The translations under genes were made by a program, and so were the position numbers. A stretch of 19,024 nt of DNA, taken from NCBI GenBank assembly GCA_903970295.1, contig CAJCHQ010000604.1:1-19024 (forward strand), written 5' to 3'. The notes beneath the pieces are model-generated. The model ran no database searches, had not been told where the DNA came from, and saw only the letters and a program-made list of their open reading frames with translations. Source of the stretch: Bryobacterales bacterium. GTDB lineage: Bacteria > Cyanobacteriota > Vampirovibrionia > Obscuribacterales > Obscuribacteraceae. Shown here in pieces: positions 6,525 to 15,140 of the stretch (position 1 is its first letter; every line of letters begins with the position of its first letter).

Positions 6525-7565
6525 TTAGCTGCCATTTCGATTGTCATTGAGCCAGTTGGCAACATCTCTAGCGTGATAGGTGATGATCATGTCGGCTCCG
6601 GCTCTCACGATCCCCGTCAATGATTCAAGGACAACTCTTTGCTCGTCGATCCAGCCGTTTGCGGCAGCTGCCTTGACCATGGAGTACTCTCCAGACACAT
6701 TATAGGCCGCGATTGGCACTTTGGTCATCTCGCGAGCCTTGGCGATGATATCCAGGTAAGGAAGGGCCGGCTTGACCATGACAATATCGGCGCCTTCAGC
6801 GATGTCGAGCTCGATTTCGCGCAAAGCCTCGCGGGAATTAGCCGGGTCCATCTGATAACTCTTGCGATCGCCGAATTTCGGTGCCGACTCCGCTGCCTCG
6901 CGGAATGGTCCATAGAGGGCTGAGGCGTATTTGGCACTGTAGGCCATGATTGGCACTTGTTCGTAACCGGCTTCGTCAAGGGCTGCGCGGATTGCTGCCA
7001 CACGCCCGTCCATCATGTCTGAAGGAGCAATGATGTCAGCGCCGGCCTCAGCTTGCGCTACCGCAGCACGGGCCAAGATCTTGAGGCTTGGATCATTGAG
7101 TACTTGACCGTCGGCGATGATGCCGCAGTGCCCATGGTCCATATACTCACACAAACAGGTGTCGGCAATGACGGTCAATTCTGGAAAATTGGCCTTGATT
7201 TCTCGGATCGCCTTTTGCACAATGCCGTCAGCGTGCCAGGCTCCAGAAGCCTGGGAGTCTTTTTCTCCGGGAATGCCAAAAAGAAGGACTGAACTCAGAC
7301 CCTCAGCCACCAGTTTTTCGACTTCTTTGCTGACCGAGTCGACGCTTTGCTGGAAGATACCCGGCATAGAGCTGATCGGCTTTCGCTGGCCCCTTCCTTC
7401 AACAACAAAGAGCGGATAAATGAGCTTGTCCAGGTGCAGGTGAGTTTCGCGCACCATTGAGCGCAACCCTGTCTTGGAGCGCATGCGACGCATTCTCACC
7501 GCCGGATAGGTTTGAGCGCTCGTGCCCTTGGCTTGGGTTAGTGTCGAAACTCTTGAATCCGTCAT
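6525..7565 (-). CDS. hemB: Delta-aminolevulinic acid dehydratase (porphobilinogen synthase)
   Basis: The enzyme condenses two 5-aminolevulinate molecules to porphobilinogen, the second committed step of tetrapyrrole synthesis, in the cytosol. At 346 aa it is full length, with a slightly long N-terminus (about 20 extra residues). The catalytic lysines are Lys212 (AYSAKYAS) and Lys265 ([11 protein letters not shown]), the latter forming the Schiff base. The metal site [14 protein letters not shown] has the three Cys (137, 139, 147) of the zinc-dependent class, not the Asp-rich magnesium class. The start ATG at 7565 has GAGAGG about 8 nt upstream. A long leader with a hairpin precedes it. hemB is apart from the hemACD cluster but on the same strand, followed closely by the Cys-rich gene. 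Confidence 0.97.
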   Translation of the reverse strand: MTDSRVSTLTQAKGTSAQTYPAVRMRRMRSKTGLRSMVRETHLHLDKLIYPLFVVEGRGQRKPISSMPGIFQQSVDSVSKEVEKLVAEGLSSVLLFGIPGEKDSQASGAWHADGIVQKAIREIKANFPELTVIADTCLCEYMDHGHCGIIADGQVLNDPSLKILARAAVAQAEAGADIIAPSDMMDGRVAAIRAALDEAGYEQVPIMAYSAKYASALYGPFREAAESAPKFGDRKSYQMDPANSREALREIELDIAEGADIVMVKPALPYLDIIAKAREMTKVPIAAYNVSGEYSMVKAAAANGWIDEQRVVLESLTGIVRAGADMIITYHARDVANWLNDNRNGS

Positions 7566-7631
7566 CGCAGCTGCCTCTCGGTCATGAATTGCCAGTTTCC
7601 GTGATTTGGTCCGCGCGCACTGCCGCTATTT

Positions 7632-7654
7632 GTCCCGTCAGGCGATGACAGGAC
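7632..7654 (-). promoter_or_regulatory. Hairpin in the presumed hemB leader
   Basis: Nine contiguous pairs (GTCCTGTCA with TGACGGGAC, one G-U) around a 5-nt loop, about 67 nt upstream of the hemB ATG. No T-run follows, so a leader structure rather than a terminator. Confidence 0.4.
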
Positions 7655-7796
7655 TCTGTAAAGGTGGCCGAACGGCTCCCAGGCAATAACCTTTAAATAT
7701 ACCTGCTGGTGAGCAATATACTGACTTCAGTGAGATTTATCTTTGTTGAAATTAACGCTGTCGGGTGAGGTTCACGGTCACTGCTGGGGTCGACCT

Positions 7797-7818
7797 GAGA
7801 AATTTAGCTGTTCTTCTC
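7797..7818 (-). repeat. Copy A of the dispersed 22-bp palindrome
   Basis: Minus-strand core AGCTAAATTTCTC, with arms GAGAA and TTCTC extended by one more pair (TGAGAA/TTCTCA). It lies in the gap 3' of the 630-aa TPR gene. The arms differ from copy B at the same position on both sides, so the pairing is kept. Confidence 0.65.
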
Positions 7819-7843
7819 ATCTCCGCAGAGAAACCGCTGACCG

Positions 7844-7865
7844 AAGAAATTTAGCTGGAATTCTT
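7844..7865 (-). repeat. Copy B of the dispersed 22-bp palindrome
   Basis: Minus-strand core AGCTAAATTTCTT, arms AAGAA and TTCTT. It shares 13 identical bases (AGAAATTTAGCTG on the plus strand) with copy A, starting 47 bp further on. Confidence 0.65.
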
Positions 7866-7912
7866 ATTTCGTCAGCATCGCTAAAAACACATTAGTGATT
7901 AGAACGTCCTAG

Positions 7913-7934
7913 GAGTCAGAAAATTTTCTGACTC
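7913..7934. promoter_or_regulatory. Perfect 22-bp palindrome
   Basis: GAGTCAGAAAA is followed directly by its reverse complement, about 67 bp 3' of the 630-aa TPR gene. On the plus strand it is followed by TTTTG, which would make a weak terminator in that direction, but no plus-strand gene lies upstream. It is either a transcript-end structure for the minus-strand TPR gene or a protein-binding site. Confidence 0.55.
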
Positions 7935-8000
7935 TTTTGTCTAGTTCAATTCCGCTGGCTTCGTTTGCCGACAACCAGAACTACCAGCGTTAGGTTTCCA

Positions 8001-9893
8001 TCAGCGTGAACGCGAGCTAATGGGAGTTGCCTGAGCGACTTTTTTTTGGTCGATCTTATAGGCTTTCTCTTGCAAATGCTCGATGTGCTTCTGCAGCTTC
8101 TCCTGCTCTTTCGGTGGCAGATTGGGTGTCAACGACATGTAAGCCGTGATCTGAGTGGCCGCATCGCGTAGTTGTGCCGGATCGTCGCTGAATAGCTTTT
8201 GTTCTGCTTCGGCCAGTCCCATTCTGGCATCCGCCAAACGGGGATTCGCAAAGATGGCGGCGTGATATTTGTCGATCGAGCTGGCAAGCTGTTTGCGCCG
8301 GGACAAATCGTTGGCCAGGGTCAAGTCTTGTCGCGCGTCTTCGCGGGCTTTTGCCACGAGGTCCAATCCGCGTTTGGCCCGATCTTCGTTACCCGGCACC
8401 GAACCAGCCTTTTGGTAGGCGGCAGTGGCACTATCCAAATCTTTAATCATCAGGGCCAAATCGGCTACGGCAAGAAGGTCTTTAGGATTGTTGGCATTAT
8501 TGATGACCATGTCCATCTGCGCCTTTGCTTCCTGGAATTTGTTCTGAGCCAACAAGACCTCAGCGTAGTCGATGCGCTCAGGATCGTTGGTCGGTTGACC
8601 AACTCTGGCGAGGTCCACTTTGGCGCCCGAAATCGCGCGCAATTTGGCTTGGGCCAGGCGTAACTGCATACTAGTCGGATTCATTTGAATGGCTCGCTGG
8701 ATCATCTGTTGCGCGCGTTCAAATTCATTGGTGGAGATGAAAGCACCTGTCGCTTCCTTTTGTGCCTTCAGGTAATAGGTGCGGGTGAGACCATCGACGG
8801 CGGCTGCGTTGCGAGGCGAAATGGCGAGCGTGGTTTCAAACTCTTTCACGGCGTCATCCAATTTTTCTACCCGCAAACTGTCTTGAGCGATGCGCAAATG
8901 CAGATCCGGACTATTCGGGCTGAGATCGAGTCCTGATCTGAGTTCAGCAATGGCATGTTCGATGTCACCGCGCGATTCTCTGATGTTGGCAATACCCAGG
9001 TAGGAGCCAGGATTTTCAGGTTTGATCGCGATCGATTTGTGATATTCGTTGATTGCCGCATCCTGATTGCCTTGAGCGTCGTAGGTCCGACCGAGAAACA
9101 GATGCACAGGAGCGCTGTTGGGATTCTGATAGAGAGACGTGTTGAACTCTGAAAGCGCCTGATCCAATTGTCCTTGTCTGAGATAGGCTTGACCGAGACC
9201 AAAATGTGCAGTTGAATTGCCGGTATTTTCGCTAATTGCTTGCTGAAAGGAAGTAATTGCCGCAGCTAAATTGCCTTGCTGCAAGCTAACCAAACCGAGA
9301 CCGGCGTGCGCATCGGAAAACTTCGGTTCGAGTTTAAGGGCGCCATTAAAAGCAGCTTGAGCTTTATCTAAGCGCATCTGCTCTTTGAAGACCATACCCA
9401 AAACATAATGCACTTCCGGCAATTTTGGATCGATATCGAGAGCCTGGTTGCATTCACTGCCGGCCTGATCGAGCATAGCTGCGCGATTCTTGACGATCGT
9501 CATTGACGATGACTGCAAGCGATTAAGAATGTTCAGGGCCTTGCCGCAATGAGCCATGGCATTATGCGGGTCCGCTTTCAGTGCTTTGTTCAACTCTTGA
9601 TCGGCTCGATCGAGTTTGAATCCACGACTGAGAGCCATGCCATAGCCGACCCTAGCAGCTACGTCATTGCCGTTTGCATTTAAAGCAGTGTGATAGAGCT
9701 TTTCTGCGTCTTCGTATTTGCCCTTGGCTAAGAGTTCGTCAGCCACAGCGACATCATGATTTACTCTGCCCGAGAGCTTGTGTTTGACCGGTGCGGCCAG
9801 TGACACCACACTCGATGTCGTCAGTGACGCAGTAATCATCATTAAGGTAAGCTTGATTGATTTGCTCGCGTTTGCATTCGGACCTTTATGCAT
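8001..9893 (-). CDS. Exported multi-TPR protein
   Basis: The 630-aa protein has a Sec-type N-terminus: basic residues, a hydrophobic stretch at about 14-33 and a likely cleavage near SLAA. Most of the rest is tetratricopeptide repeat. About nine nearly contiguous units run from residue 48 to about 390 (for example SDAHAGLGLVSLQQGNLAAA and APVHLFLGRTYDAQGNQDAA), and further degenerate units follow to about 590. A basic tail ends the protein. No enzymatic domain is visible. It is probably a periplasmic or surface-associated scaffold or assembly factor; the partner is unknown. The ATG at 9893 has GAGG 8 nt upstream and a good promoter about 33 nt upstream. It is divergent from the 504-aa gene. 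Confidence 0.85.
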   Translation of the reverse strand: MHKGPNANASKSIKLTLMMITASLTTSSVVSLAAPVKHKLSGRVNHDVAVADELLAKGKYEDAEKLYHTALNANGNDVAARVGYGMALSRGFKLDRADQELNKALKADPHNAMAHCGKALNILNRLQSSSMTIVKNRAAMLDQAGSECNQALDIDPKLPEVHYVLGMVFKEQMRLDKAQAAFNGALKLEPKFSDAHAGLGLVSLQQGNLAAAITSFQQAISENTGNSTAHFGLGQAYLRQGQLDQALSEFNTSLYQNPNSAPVHLFLGRTYDAQGNQDAAINEYHKSIAIKPENPGSYLGIANIRESRGDIEHAIAELRSGLDLSPNSPDLHLRIAQDSLRVEKLDDAVKEFETTLAISPRNAAAVDGLTRTYYLKAQKEATGAFISTNEFERAQQMIQRAIQMNPTSMQLRLAQAKLRAISGAKVDLARVGQPTNDPERIDYAEVLLAQNKFQEAKAQMDMVINNANNPKDLLAVADLALMIKDLDSATAAYQKAGSVPGNEDRAKRGLDLVAKAREDARQDLTLANDLSRRKQLASSIDKYHAAIFANPRLADARMGLAEAEQKLFSDDPAQLRDAATQITAYMSLTPNLPPKEQEKLQKHIEHLQEKAYKIDQKKVAQATPISSRSR

Positions 9894-9925
9894 TGATCAA
9901 ACCTCGATTCAGTTCGGCAGCGGAA

Positions 9926-9954
9926 GTTATACAAGCATCAGAGTCCTATTGCAA
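9926..9954 (-). promoter_or_regulatory. Promoter of the exported TPR gene
   Basis: On the minus strand TTGCAA (9949-9954) and TATAAC (9926-9931) are separated by exactly 17 bp. This gives a short leader of about 25 nt to the ATG at 9893. Confidence 0.6.
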
Positions 9955-10424
9955 GCGAGTTTAATCCGTTTCGAGCGCTAGAAGTTGACTGCGCTTAATA
10001 ATTTTGGTTTCAAAGGTGGTGTCACATTGCTGACCGATACAAAGTAGTTGTGTCCGGTCAGCTACAACCCCAGCGCGACAACGTCACTCTGGGCATCGTG
10101 CTACAACCGACCGACTGACCGACCGGCAACGGTGCTCTGTCGAGGTAGCCATCTCAAATGTTCCTAAAAATAATCTTTGCGCCGAGAAATTTCACTTAGC
10201 GCAGCGCTGGCGCTTACGATGCTCAAAACTCGTCGTCGGGCGACAACATGACTACCCGAATTGGTTTTTAATGACGGTCTATGTCGGTGGAATTAGTTAA
10301 AACTCTGATGTTGCGGGTAAGAAGGATTGTAACCAGGCTGAAAACGATGGTGGGGGAGACTGCTGTAACAAAGCGGTTTTGGCTAATAGATTTCCGGACG
10401 ACGCCGAATTAAGGTTCAAGAGTC
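9955..10424. other. Divergent intergenic region with hairpins and short repeats
   Basis: About 470 bp without a supported gene. It contains the long hairpin at 10029-10062, two copies of GCTACAACC (10061 and 10100), a run of GACC/GACT repeats near 10109-10125, and an AGCGC-type inverted repeat near 10198-10218. The promoter of the plus-strand gene at 10425 is presumably in the right part, but no pair of boxes is convincing. Confidence 0.55.
10029..10062. promoter_or_regulatory. Long hairpin between divergent genes
   Basis: Perfect 8-bp outer arms GCTGACCG and CGGTCAGC, continued after a one-base bulge by five inner pairs (one G-U) around a 7-nt loop. No T-run follows on either strand. A transcript structure or protein-binding site is possible. 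Confidence 0.45.
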
Positions 10425-11939
10425 ATGAATGACAAGGATAAGTTCTCGAGCCAGAATCAGAGAACCAAGAAAAACAGTCTCGACGAGGCAATTCTGGGGG
10501 GATTTAAATCCAGTGCTAAGCGTTTTGCTGAATATAGGCAAAATTCTAATGCGCCGGACGACTGGAAAGGTTCCACTGTGACTGCTGCTCCAGATGAACA
10601 GGGGAGTAAGGTGCATAGTCGCCGAGAGTGGGTCGAGCGGCTGTTTCAGTTGTTCGATCAATACTCTCAGGACTTCAACAAGCTGGTCGACGAACCACAT
10701 TTGATATCAGCCTGTTATCCGCCAAGAGAGCTGGCTACTGAAAATCCGTTGATCAGTCGCACCCAGGGGCTAGTTTCGACGAAGCACTGGCAATTGCTGG
10801 TGAGATTGCAACGGGAAGGGATAGCAGGTTTTCTTCTGCCCAAATCAATGGAGCAAACTTTTCTCAAAGAAGAATCTTTGTTCGAGCGCATTTTTCTCAT
10901 CGAATCGACCGAAGAATATGCCGATGTCTGGAGCTACGACGGCAAATCAACAGATTATTCGCAGCTGCCGACACTGGCTAGGAGATTCTTTGGTTCCCTG
11001 ATTGAGATTGCCCGAAACGAAGAAGACATGGACGAAAATGCTGAAGAGGAAGATACCTACTCTTCGCCGGCAGTAGATGCTCCTCCGGGAAATGGTGCCG
11101 AAGGCGCTGCATCGTTTTCAGGTGAGCAAGCGGTTTTCAAAGATTTGCTCAATTTCGGTCAAAACCAGAGCGAAACCCCCAATACCGAATGGCAAGATCC
11201 ATCCCAGGAGAGCGGTTTGAGCCATCTGTTGAAGGAAAGTGACGAAACCGGCAGAATCGATCTTGCTGCTTTGGAACGCTCTCGGAAAAATGGCGAAGTG
11301 GTTATGAGAGCAGGTGCACAGCCCAAAGAAGAGCTTGTTCAGACTCACCAGGACGGTTTGCCGCTGCAGAGTGAACCGGCTGGCGATCAATCTGGTGAAG
11401 CTTCCGTTGAAAAGGATGCTTATTGGAGCAAGAGCGGTCGCAGACATGGAACAATTGAATTCACGGCCTATTCAGGTGACACCGAGCCCATTACAACCGC
11501 CCAACAGCAGGCCCTGCTCGCGCAAGCACAGGCTCCTGAAACTAGCGCGGTAGAAGTTAGCCGACCCAACCGACTCGATAGCAGCATCTTTGAAAGCACT
11601 TCCGATGACGGTGGAGAAAGCGGCACTACCGAAAGCGAAAGCAGCGATATTAGCAATAGTGAAAGCAGCAGCATCTGGCCACAAAAAGAAGCAAATACTG
11701 AGGAGCTTGAAATGTTAAAAACAGAAGAACTTACTATCGCGTCAGCCTGTGAAATGATGCGCCATTCCATCGACAAGGAATTGGAATCGATCACTCGCTC
11801 CGGTATGAGGGCTTTCGAAAACCAGGATTTGGGCGCCATCGAAAAAGCAATGAAGCGCACCAAGAAAGTCAAAGATTTCAAAGAACAGCTCTCTCCCGTT
11901 CTCTCTATGTGGGAACGTATGGATCACGAAGAAGAATAA
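10425..11939 (+). CDS. Large acidic protein of unknown function
   Basis: I do not recognise this 504-aa protein. It has no signal peptide or membrane helix. The N-terminal 60 residues are polar and probably disordered. Residues 64-200 look like a folded domain (REWVERLFQLFDQYSQDFNKL; then KHWQLLVRLQREGIAGFLLP; then PTLARRFFGSLIEIARNEE). Residues 200-420 are acidic and low complexity, ending in a Ser/Glu/Asp-rich stretch. Residues 430-504 are strongly helical and rich in charged residues, ending in several Glu. The layout suggests two interaction domains joined by a flexible linker. The ATG at 10425 has only a weak Shine-Dalgarno (AAGAG). It is transcribed alone, divergent from the TPR gene and convergent with the J-like gene. 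Confidence 0.75.
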   Translation: MNDKDKFSSQNQRTKKNSLDEAILGGFKSSAKRFAEYRQNSNAPDDWKGSTVTAAPDEQGSKVHSRREWVERLFQLFDQYSQDFNKLVDEPHLISACYPPRELATENPLISRTQGLVSTKHWQLLVRLQREGIAGFLLPKSMEQTFLKEESLFERIFLIESTEEYADVWSYDGKSTDYSQLPTLARRFFGSLIEIARNEEDMDENAEEEDTYSSPAVDAPPGNGAEGAASFSGEQAVFKDLLNFGQNQSETPNTEWQDPSQESGLSHLLKESDETGRIDLAALERSRKNGEVVMRAGAQPKEELVQTHQDGLPLQSEPAGDQSGEASVEKDAYWSKSGRRHGTIEFTAYSGDTEPITTAQQQALLAQAQAPETSAVEVSRPNRLDSSIFESTSDDGGESGTTESESSDISNSESSSIWPQKEANTEELEMLKTEELTIASACEMMRHSIDKELESITRSGMRAFENQDLGAIEKAMKRTKKVKDFKEQLSPVLSMWERMDHEEE

Positions 11940-11945
11940 TCGCGA

Positions 11946-11981
11946 CACGTTATTTAGTGCCACGTTGATTTAGTGTCACGT
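11946..11981. repeat. Short tandem repeat after the 504-aa gene
   Basis: CACGT recurs at 11946, 11961 and 11977; the first two units share CACGTT-ATTTAGTG (period 15-16 bp). A weak 5-bp hairpin (GCGTC/GACGC) follows at 12003-12017. No clear intrinsic terminator was found in this gap. Confidence 0.5.
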
Positions 11982-12084
11982 ACTTTTTAATAATTTATAG
12001 AAGCGTCATAGAGACGCCTGTAAAGAGTTGCGATTGTTACGTGACTGACCTGAGATGTTCTCGTGGTGCATTGGACGACCACAG

Positions 12085-12106
12085 AATAAATCTAGCTGTT
12101 TTTCTT
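12085..12106 (-). repeat. Copy C of the dispersed 22-bp palindrome
   Basis: Minus-strand core AGCTAGATTTATT with an upstream arm AAGAAAAAC. It lies 48 bp 3' of the J-like gene and between two convergent stop codons. Confidence 0.6.
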
Positions 12107-12153
12107 AGGACTTCGAACTTGTCTTTCAGCGAGCAGGTGGCCCCATACTCTGC

Positions 12154-13140
12154 TTAATTAGAAAGTACGTCTGTCATTTTTACCCAGCCCTTGGCTACGA
12201 GCCCGACCCATAATGGAGTGCCAGTATCTTTCATCTCGCCGATAATGATTTCATACTGAGTAATTGTGATTTTACCCAGGGCGATCAGATAACGCGCCAG
12301 CGTGATGGACTCTAATTCCTCGACTGTTAGCTTACCTACATCCACCAGATAAGACGCAATTTGCAGCTCTGTTTTACCTTGATTAATAGCCATTGCAGCA
12401 TCCAGGTCGGCGGCCGTCAGTAGTTGCGAATAGCGAATGAGCGAGATCAACGAGTGGATGTTTTTTCCGCTTTGGGCGCGCTTCCTCACCGGTTCATAGG
12501 TAGCATCTTCAGCAACAAGCTTGCGGAAGTCCCTATTTTTGTCATAACTGGATTTTGTACTGGAGTCGCGCAAAACCTCATGAGCAAGGCTTATTGCCTG
12601 AACCAAGCTTTCAACTTGCCACGACTCCAAATTGCTGTCGGTTTCGTGCGAACCAATCAGATGTCTTACCCGACGCAAATAACTTTTGTGGATCTGTTCA
12701 TTACTTGCTCCTGGATCGATTTGTAGCAACTCGTAGAAATCGAATCGCTGCAAATAACGCTGAAAACCCTCATAGGTTTGAGTATCTTCGGTTTCGCCGG
12801 TTGTTGCATCCAGCTCAATAGATTGAGTGACAGCGCGTCGTGACCACGGGCTCACTTCTGGTTCTACGTGACCCGAAGAATTGCTCGTCGCACCAGGCTT
12901 GCCGTTTTTCTTATCTGTTCTTTGCTCACCATCGTCTGCTGCCGCAGACTCTTTTCGAGCGTCGCCATTGTCTAGGTTTTTGGATGCAGACTGAGAGACG
13001 CCGTTTCGCTCTTCTTCATCCGCTCGAATTTTTTCAAGCTCATCTGCCAGCTGACTGACTACCTCGTCCGCTGGCGAAAACCAGAGATTGAGGAAGCTCC
13101 GCTTTCCCGTCTTTTTCTTTTCGTCTTCTTTTTTGGACAT
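12154..13140 (-). CDS. J-like domain protein with GspE_N-like helical repeats, last gene of the hem run
   Basis: The 328-aa protein has a charged, disordered N-terminal region (1-125). A J-like domain follows (133-203: FDFYELLQIDPGASNEQIHKS, then ISLAHEVLRDSSTKSSYD). A helical-repeat region (228-326) comes last, with units such as YLVDVGKLTVEELESITL and YLIALGKITITQYEIIIGEM. The HPD tripeptide that lets J proteins stimulate Hsp70 ATPase is absent; IGS (162-164) stands there. The C-terminal repeats resemble the small protein at 5138-5431. The ATG at 13140 is preferred to upstream codons that overlap hemD. A TTG one codon earlier (13143) is better spaced from GAAGG and may be the true start. 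The gene begins 19 bp after hemD and is probably in the hemACD transcript. Function unknown. Confidence 0.8.
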   Translation of the reverse strand: MSKKEDEKKKTGKRSFLNLWFSPADEVVSQLADELEKIRADEEERNGVSQSASKNLDNGDARKESAAADDGEQRTDKKNGKPGATSNSSGHVEPEVSPWSRRAVTQSIELDATTGETEDTQTYEGFQRYLQRFDFYELLQIDPGASNEQIHKSYLRRVRHLIGSHETDSNLESWQVESLVQAISLAHEVLRDSSTKSSYDKNRDFRKLVAEDATYEPVRKRAQSGKNIHSLISLIRYSQLLTAADLDAAMAINQGKTELQIASYLVDVGKLTVEELESITLARYLIALGKITITQYEIIIGEMKDTGTPLWVGLVAKGWVKMTDVLSN

Positions 13141-13159
13141 CAATGATGAGCCTTCAACC

Positions 13160-14122
13160 TTATAAATTCTTACCCAATTTATTCGGCTCGGATGCGGCGT
13201 CGTCTGCCGAGAACGATCGGTCGTCGCGCTCGTGTACATACTCGACTAATCGCTCGATCATTCCTTGCATCGTGAATGAGCGGGCTTGAATCGGGTCAGT
13301 AAAGAACTCTGCTTCGACAGTTTTGCTGGTCTCCGGCCCGATGGTGATAATTTTGGCTTTTCCCAGAACTGCCGCGGGCAGTCTTCCCTGGCTATTTCGC
13401 GAACGTTGATCGAGTCCCGCGTTGAGGATCGTCGCGAAATTTTTTACTGACTGACTGCTAGCGAGCAAGATGGCGTCAATATTTCCTCCACTCAATAGTC
13501 CGACCAGCTCAGTCGCTCGTGCTAGTGAGGGCGCAGGCAAGCCAGTCGTGTAGGCCGTAACCACGTCGACCTGGGCGCCATCTTTAGTCAACTCGTCTTT
13601 GATCAGTTGTCTGCCTAAGGTGTTTCTAGGCCAAAGCATCTTCTTCCCTTGCAAATCGAAAGTCGTGCGCAATTCAGCGATCAATGCTTCGGCGACGAAT
13701 GTCTTTGGTGTGAAGTCGGCTTCCAATTGGTATCTCGAAAGAGCACTGCTTGTGGCCGGACCGATTGCTGCTATAAGAAGCCTTGTGAGAAGTTTGCGGT
13801 CTAAGCCGCGCTCCCTAAAGCGTGCAAGAAAATGATCTACGGCGTTGACCGAGGCAAATAAAATCCAATCATATTTGTCTAAGTGGTCGAGCGCCTGATC
13901 TAATTCTGCAAACGACTCAGGGGGCTCGATTGCGATGACTGGAAATAATTGCGCCTCTCCGCCCAAAGCGAGGATCTTTTGCGCTAAGTTATCAGTCTGA
14001 CCGGCCTCTCTCGTGAGCAAAACTTTGATGCCCTTCAAGGAGAGTGGAGCAGTCAGAGGATCGCTACCAGGCGATTGATTGGAGCCAGGTAGAGCATTCT
14101 TTTTAGTGAATTGGTCAGACAT
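13160..14122 (-). CDS. hemD: Uroporphyrinogen-III synthase
   Basis: This 320-aa protein has the two-lobed HEM4 fold: lobe starts KGIKVLLTRE and KKMLWPRNTLGRQLI, with DWILFASVNAVDHFL in lobe one and DAILLASSQSVKNF in lobe two. VVTAYTTGLP and KIITIGPETSKTV are the usual weakly conserved landmarks. The enzyme cyclises hydroxymethylbilane and inverts ring D to give uroporphyrinogen III. The C-terminal 30 residues form a polar extension beyond the domain. I chose the ATG at 14122 (GAGTGG about 7 nt upstream) over the in-frame TTG at 14137, which has no Shine-Dalgarno. It starts 20 bp after the hemC stop. Confidence 0.93.
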   Translation of the reverse strand: MSDQFTKKNALPGSNQSPGSDPLTAPLSLKGIKVLLTREAGQTDNLAQKILALGGEAQLFPVIAIEPPESFAELDQALDHLDKYDWILFASVNAVDHFLARFRERGLDRKLLTRLLIAAIGPATSSALSRYQLEADFTPKTFVAEALIAELRTTFDLQGKKMLWPRNTLGRQLIKDELTKDGAQVDVVTAYTTGLPAPSLARATELVGLLSGGNIDAILLASSQSVKNFATILNAGLDQRSRNSQGRLPAAVLGKAKIITIGPETSKTVEAEFFTDPIQARSFTMQGMIERLVEYVHERDDRSFSADDAASEPNKLGKNL

Positions 14123-14142
14123 TAAGCGGCCACTCAAAAAAA

Positions 14143-15120
14143 TCAGGGCGGCGAAATTGTCACTGGAATGTTCTTCAGATGCTCCAAAAGGTCGGCTGCG
14201 CCTAATTTCAGCATCGCGTTTGCCAGTTCGGTACCGAGTTCGGTGGCATCATCGCTGTTGCCACGAACCTCCGAACGAATCAAATGCTTGCCGTTGACGG
14301 ATGCCACACAGCCCAGAACGCGTAGCGCACCTTGTTCCAGAGTCTCAGCCACGACTCCGATAGGCACAGAGCAACCGCCACCCAAACGCTCCAAAAATGT
14401 TCTTTCGGCTGTAATCTCCGCGCGTACTTTTCTTTGTTCGATGGCGGCGCTGAGGCGCAGTATTTGAGTATCGTCGGCACGACACTCGACTGCCAGAGCC
14501 CCTTGTCCTGCTGCCGGAGTGCTGATTTCGTAGTCGAGGAATTCGGTTATGCGCTCGTCGGCACCGAGTCTGATCAGCCCGGCGGCGGCTAAAATCATGG
14601 CGTCACAAGAGCCTTCATCGTGCTTGCGCAGCCGAGTCGGAATGTTGCCACGAATGTCGACGAATTCGAGATCCGATCGCAAGTGCGCTAGTTGAGCACT
14701 CCGGCGGCGACTGGATGTGGCGACGCGACTGCCTGAAGGAAGGTCTTGCAGAGTTTTCTTGCTATTAGATACGAGTACGTCGCGGGCATCGGCTCTGTCC
14801 AATACTGCTGCGAGAACCAAGCCGGATGGTAAGTCGGTAGGCAAATCTTTAAGGCTGTGAACGACCAAATCAACGCGCCTATCTAATAGGGCTTCTTCCA
14901 ATTCTTTGACGAAGACGCCACGCGAACCAAGGTCGGCAATCGGGCGGTCCTGGATCTTGTCACCACCTGTGGTGATGTGCACGACTTCGATCTGCAAATG
15001 AGCAAACGCGCTGCTCAAAGCTGCCTTCACTATTTCAGTCTGAATTAAAGCCAGCTTGCTTTCTCTCGTGCCTATCTTGATAGGCCTGTCATGCTGGTGA
15101 GAATCTGTTTTTTCAGGCAC
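14143..15120 (-). CDS. hemC: Porphobilinogen deaminase (hydroxymethylbilane synthase)
   Basis: The enzyme polymerises four porphobilinogen molecules into hydroxymethylbilane using a covalent dipyrromethane cofactor. At 325 aa it is full length. Landmarks are IKIGTRESKLAL at the N-terminus, VHSLKDLPT with the catalytic Asp92, RVATSSRRRSAQL and DIRGNIPTRL with the acid-binding arginines, and the cofactor-carrying Cys250 in GGGCSVPIG. The start is a GTG at 15120 with CGGAA a few bases upstream, 20 bp after the hemA stop. It lies between hemA and hemD in a tight run. Its product would be used directly by HemD encoded next. Confidence 0.97.
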   Translation of the reverse strand: MPEKTDSHQHDRPIKIGTRESKLALIQTEIVKAALSSAFAHLQIEVVHITTGGDKIQDRPIADLGSRGVFVKELEEALLDRRVDLVVHSLKDLPTDLPSGLVLAAVLDRADARDVLVSNSKKTLQDLPSGSRVATSSRRRSAQLAHLRSDLEFVDIRGNIPTRLRKHDEGSCDAMILAAAGLIRLGADERITEFLDYEISTPAAGQGALAVECRADDTQILRLSAAIEQRKVRAEITAERTFLERLGGGCSVPIGVVAETLEQGALRVLGCVASVNGKHLIRSEVRGNSDDATELGTELANAMLKLGAADLLEHLKNIPVTISPP

Positions 15121-15140
15121 AGCAGTTCCGATTAGTCTCG

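Larger units (their letters stand above)
7566..8000. other. hemB upstream region, 435 bp without a gene
   Basis: No coding region is supported. The gap contains a hairpin in the presumed hemB leader (7632-7654), two copies of the dispersed 22-bp palindrome (7797, 7844) and a perfect 22-bp palindrome (7913). AT-rich stretches around 7697-7735, including TATATT-type hexamers on the minus strand, are where I would expect the hemB promoter, but no pair of good boxes stands out. Confidence 0.6.

Noticed and set aside
7913..7940. Intrinsic terminator on the plus strand
   Set aside because: The stem is AT-rich at its centre, the T-run is short and no plus-strand gene lies upstream; kept as a palindrome of unknown role.
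13141..13239. N-terminal extension of the J-like protein into hemD
   Set aside because: It would overlap hemD by about 80 bases and the encoded segment is not protein-like; starts at 13140 or 13143 have GAAGG upstream.
14123..14137. TTG start five codons upstream for hemD
   Set aside because: No Shine-Dalgarno before it, whereas the ATG at 14122 has GAGTGG at suitable distance.
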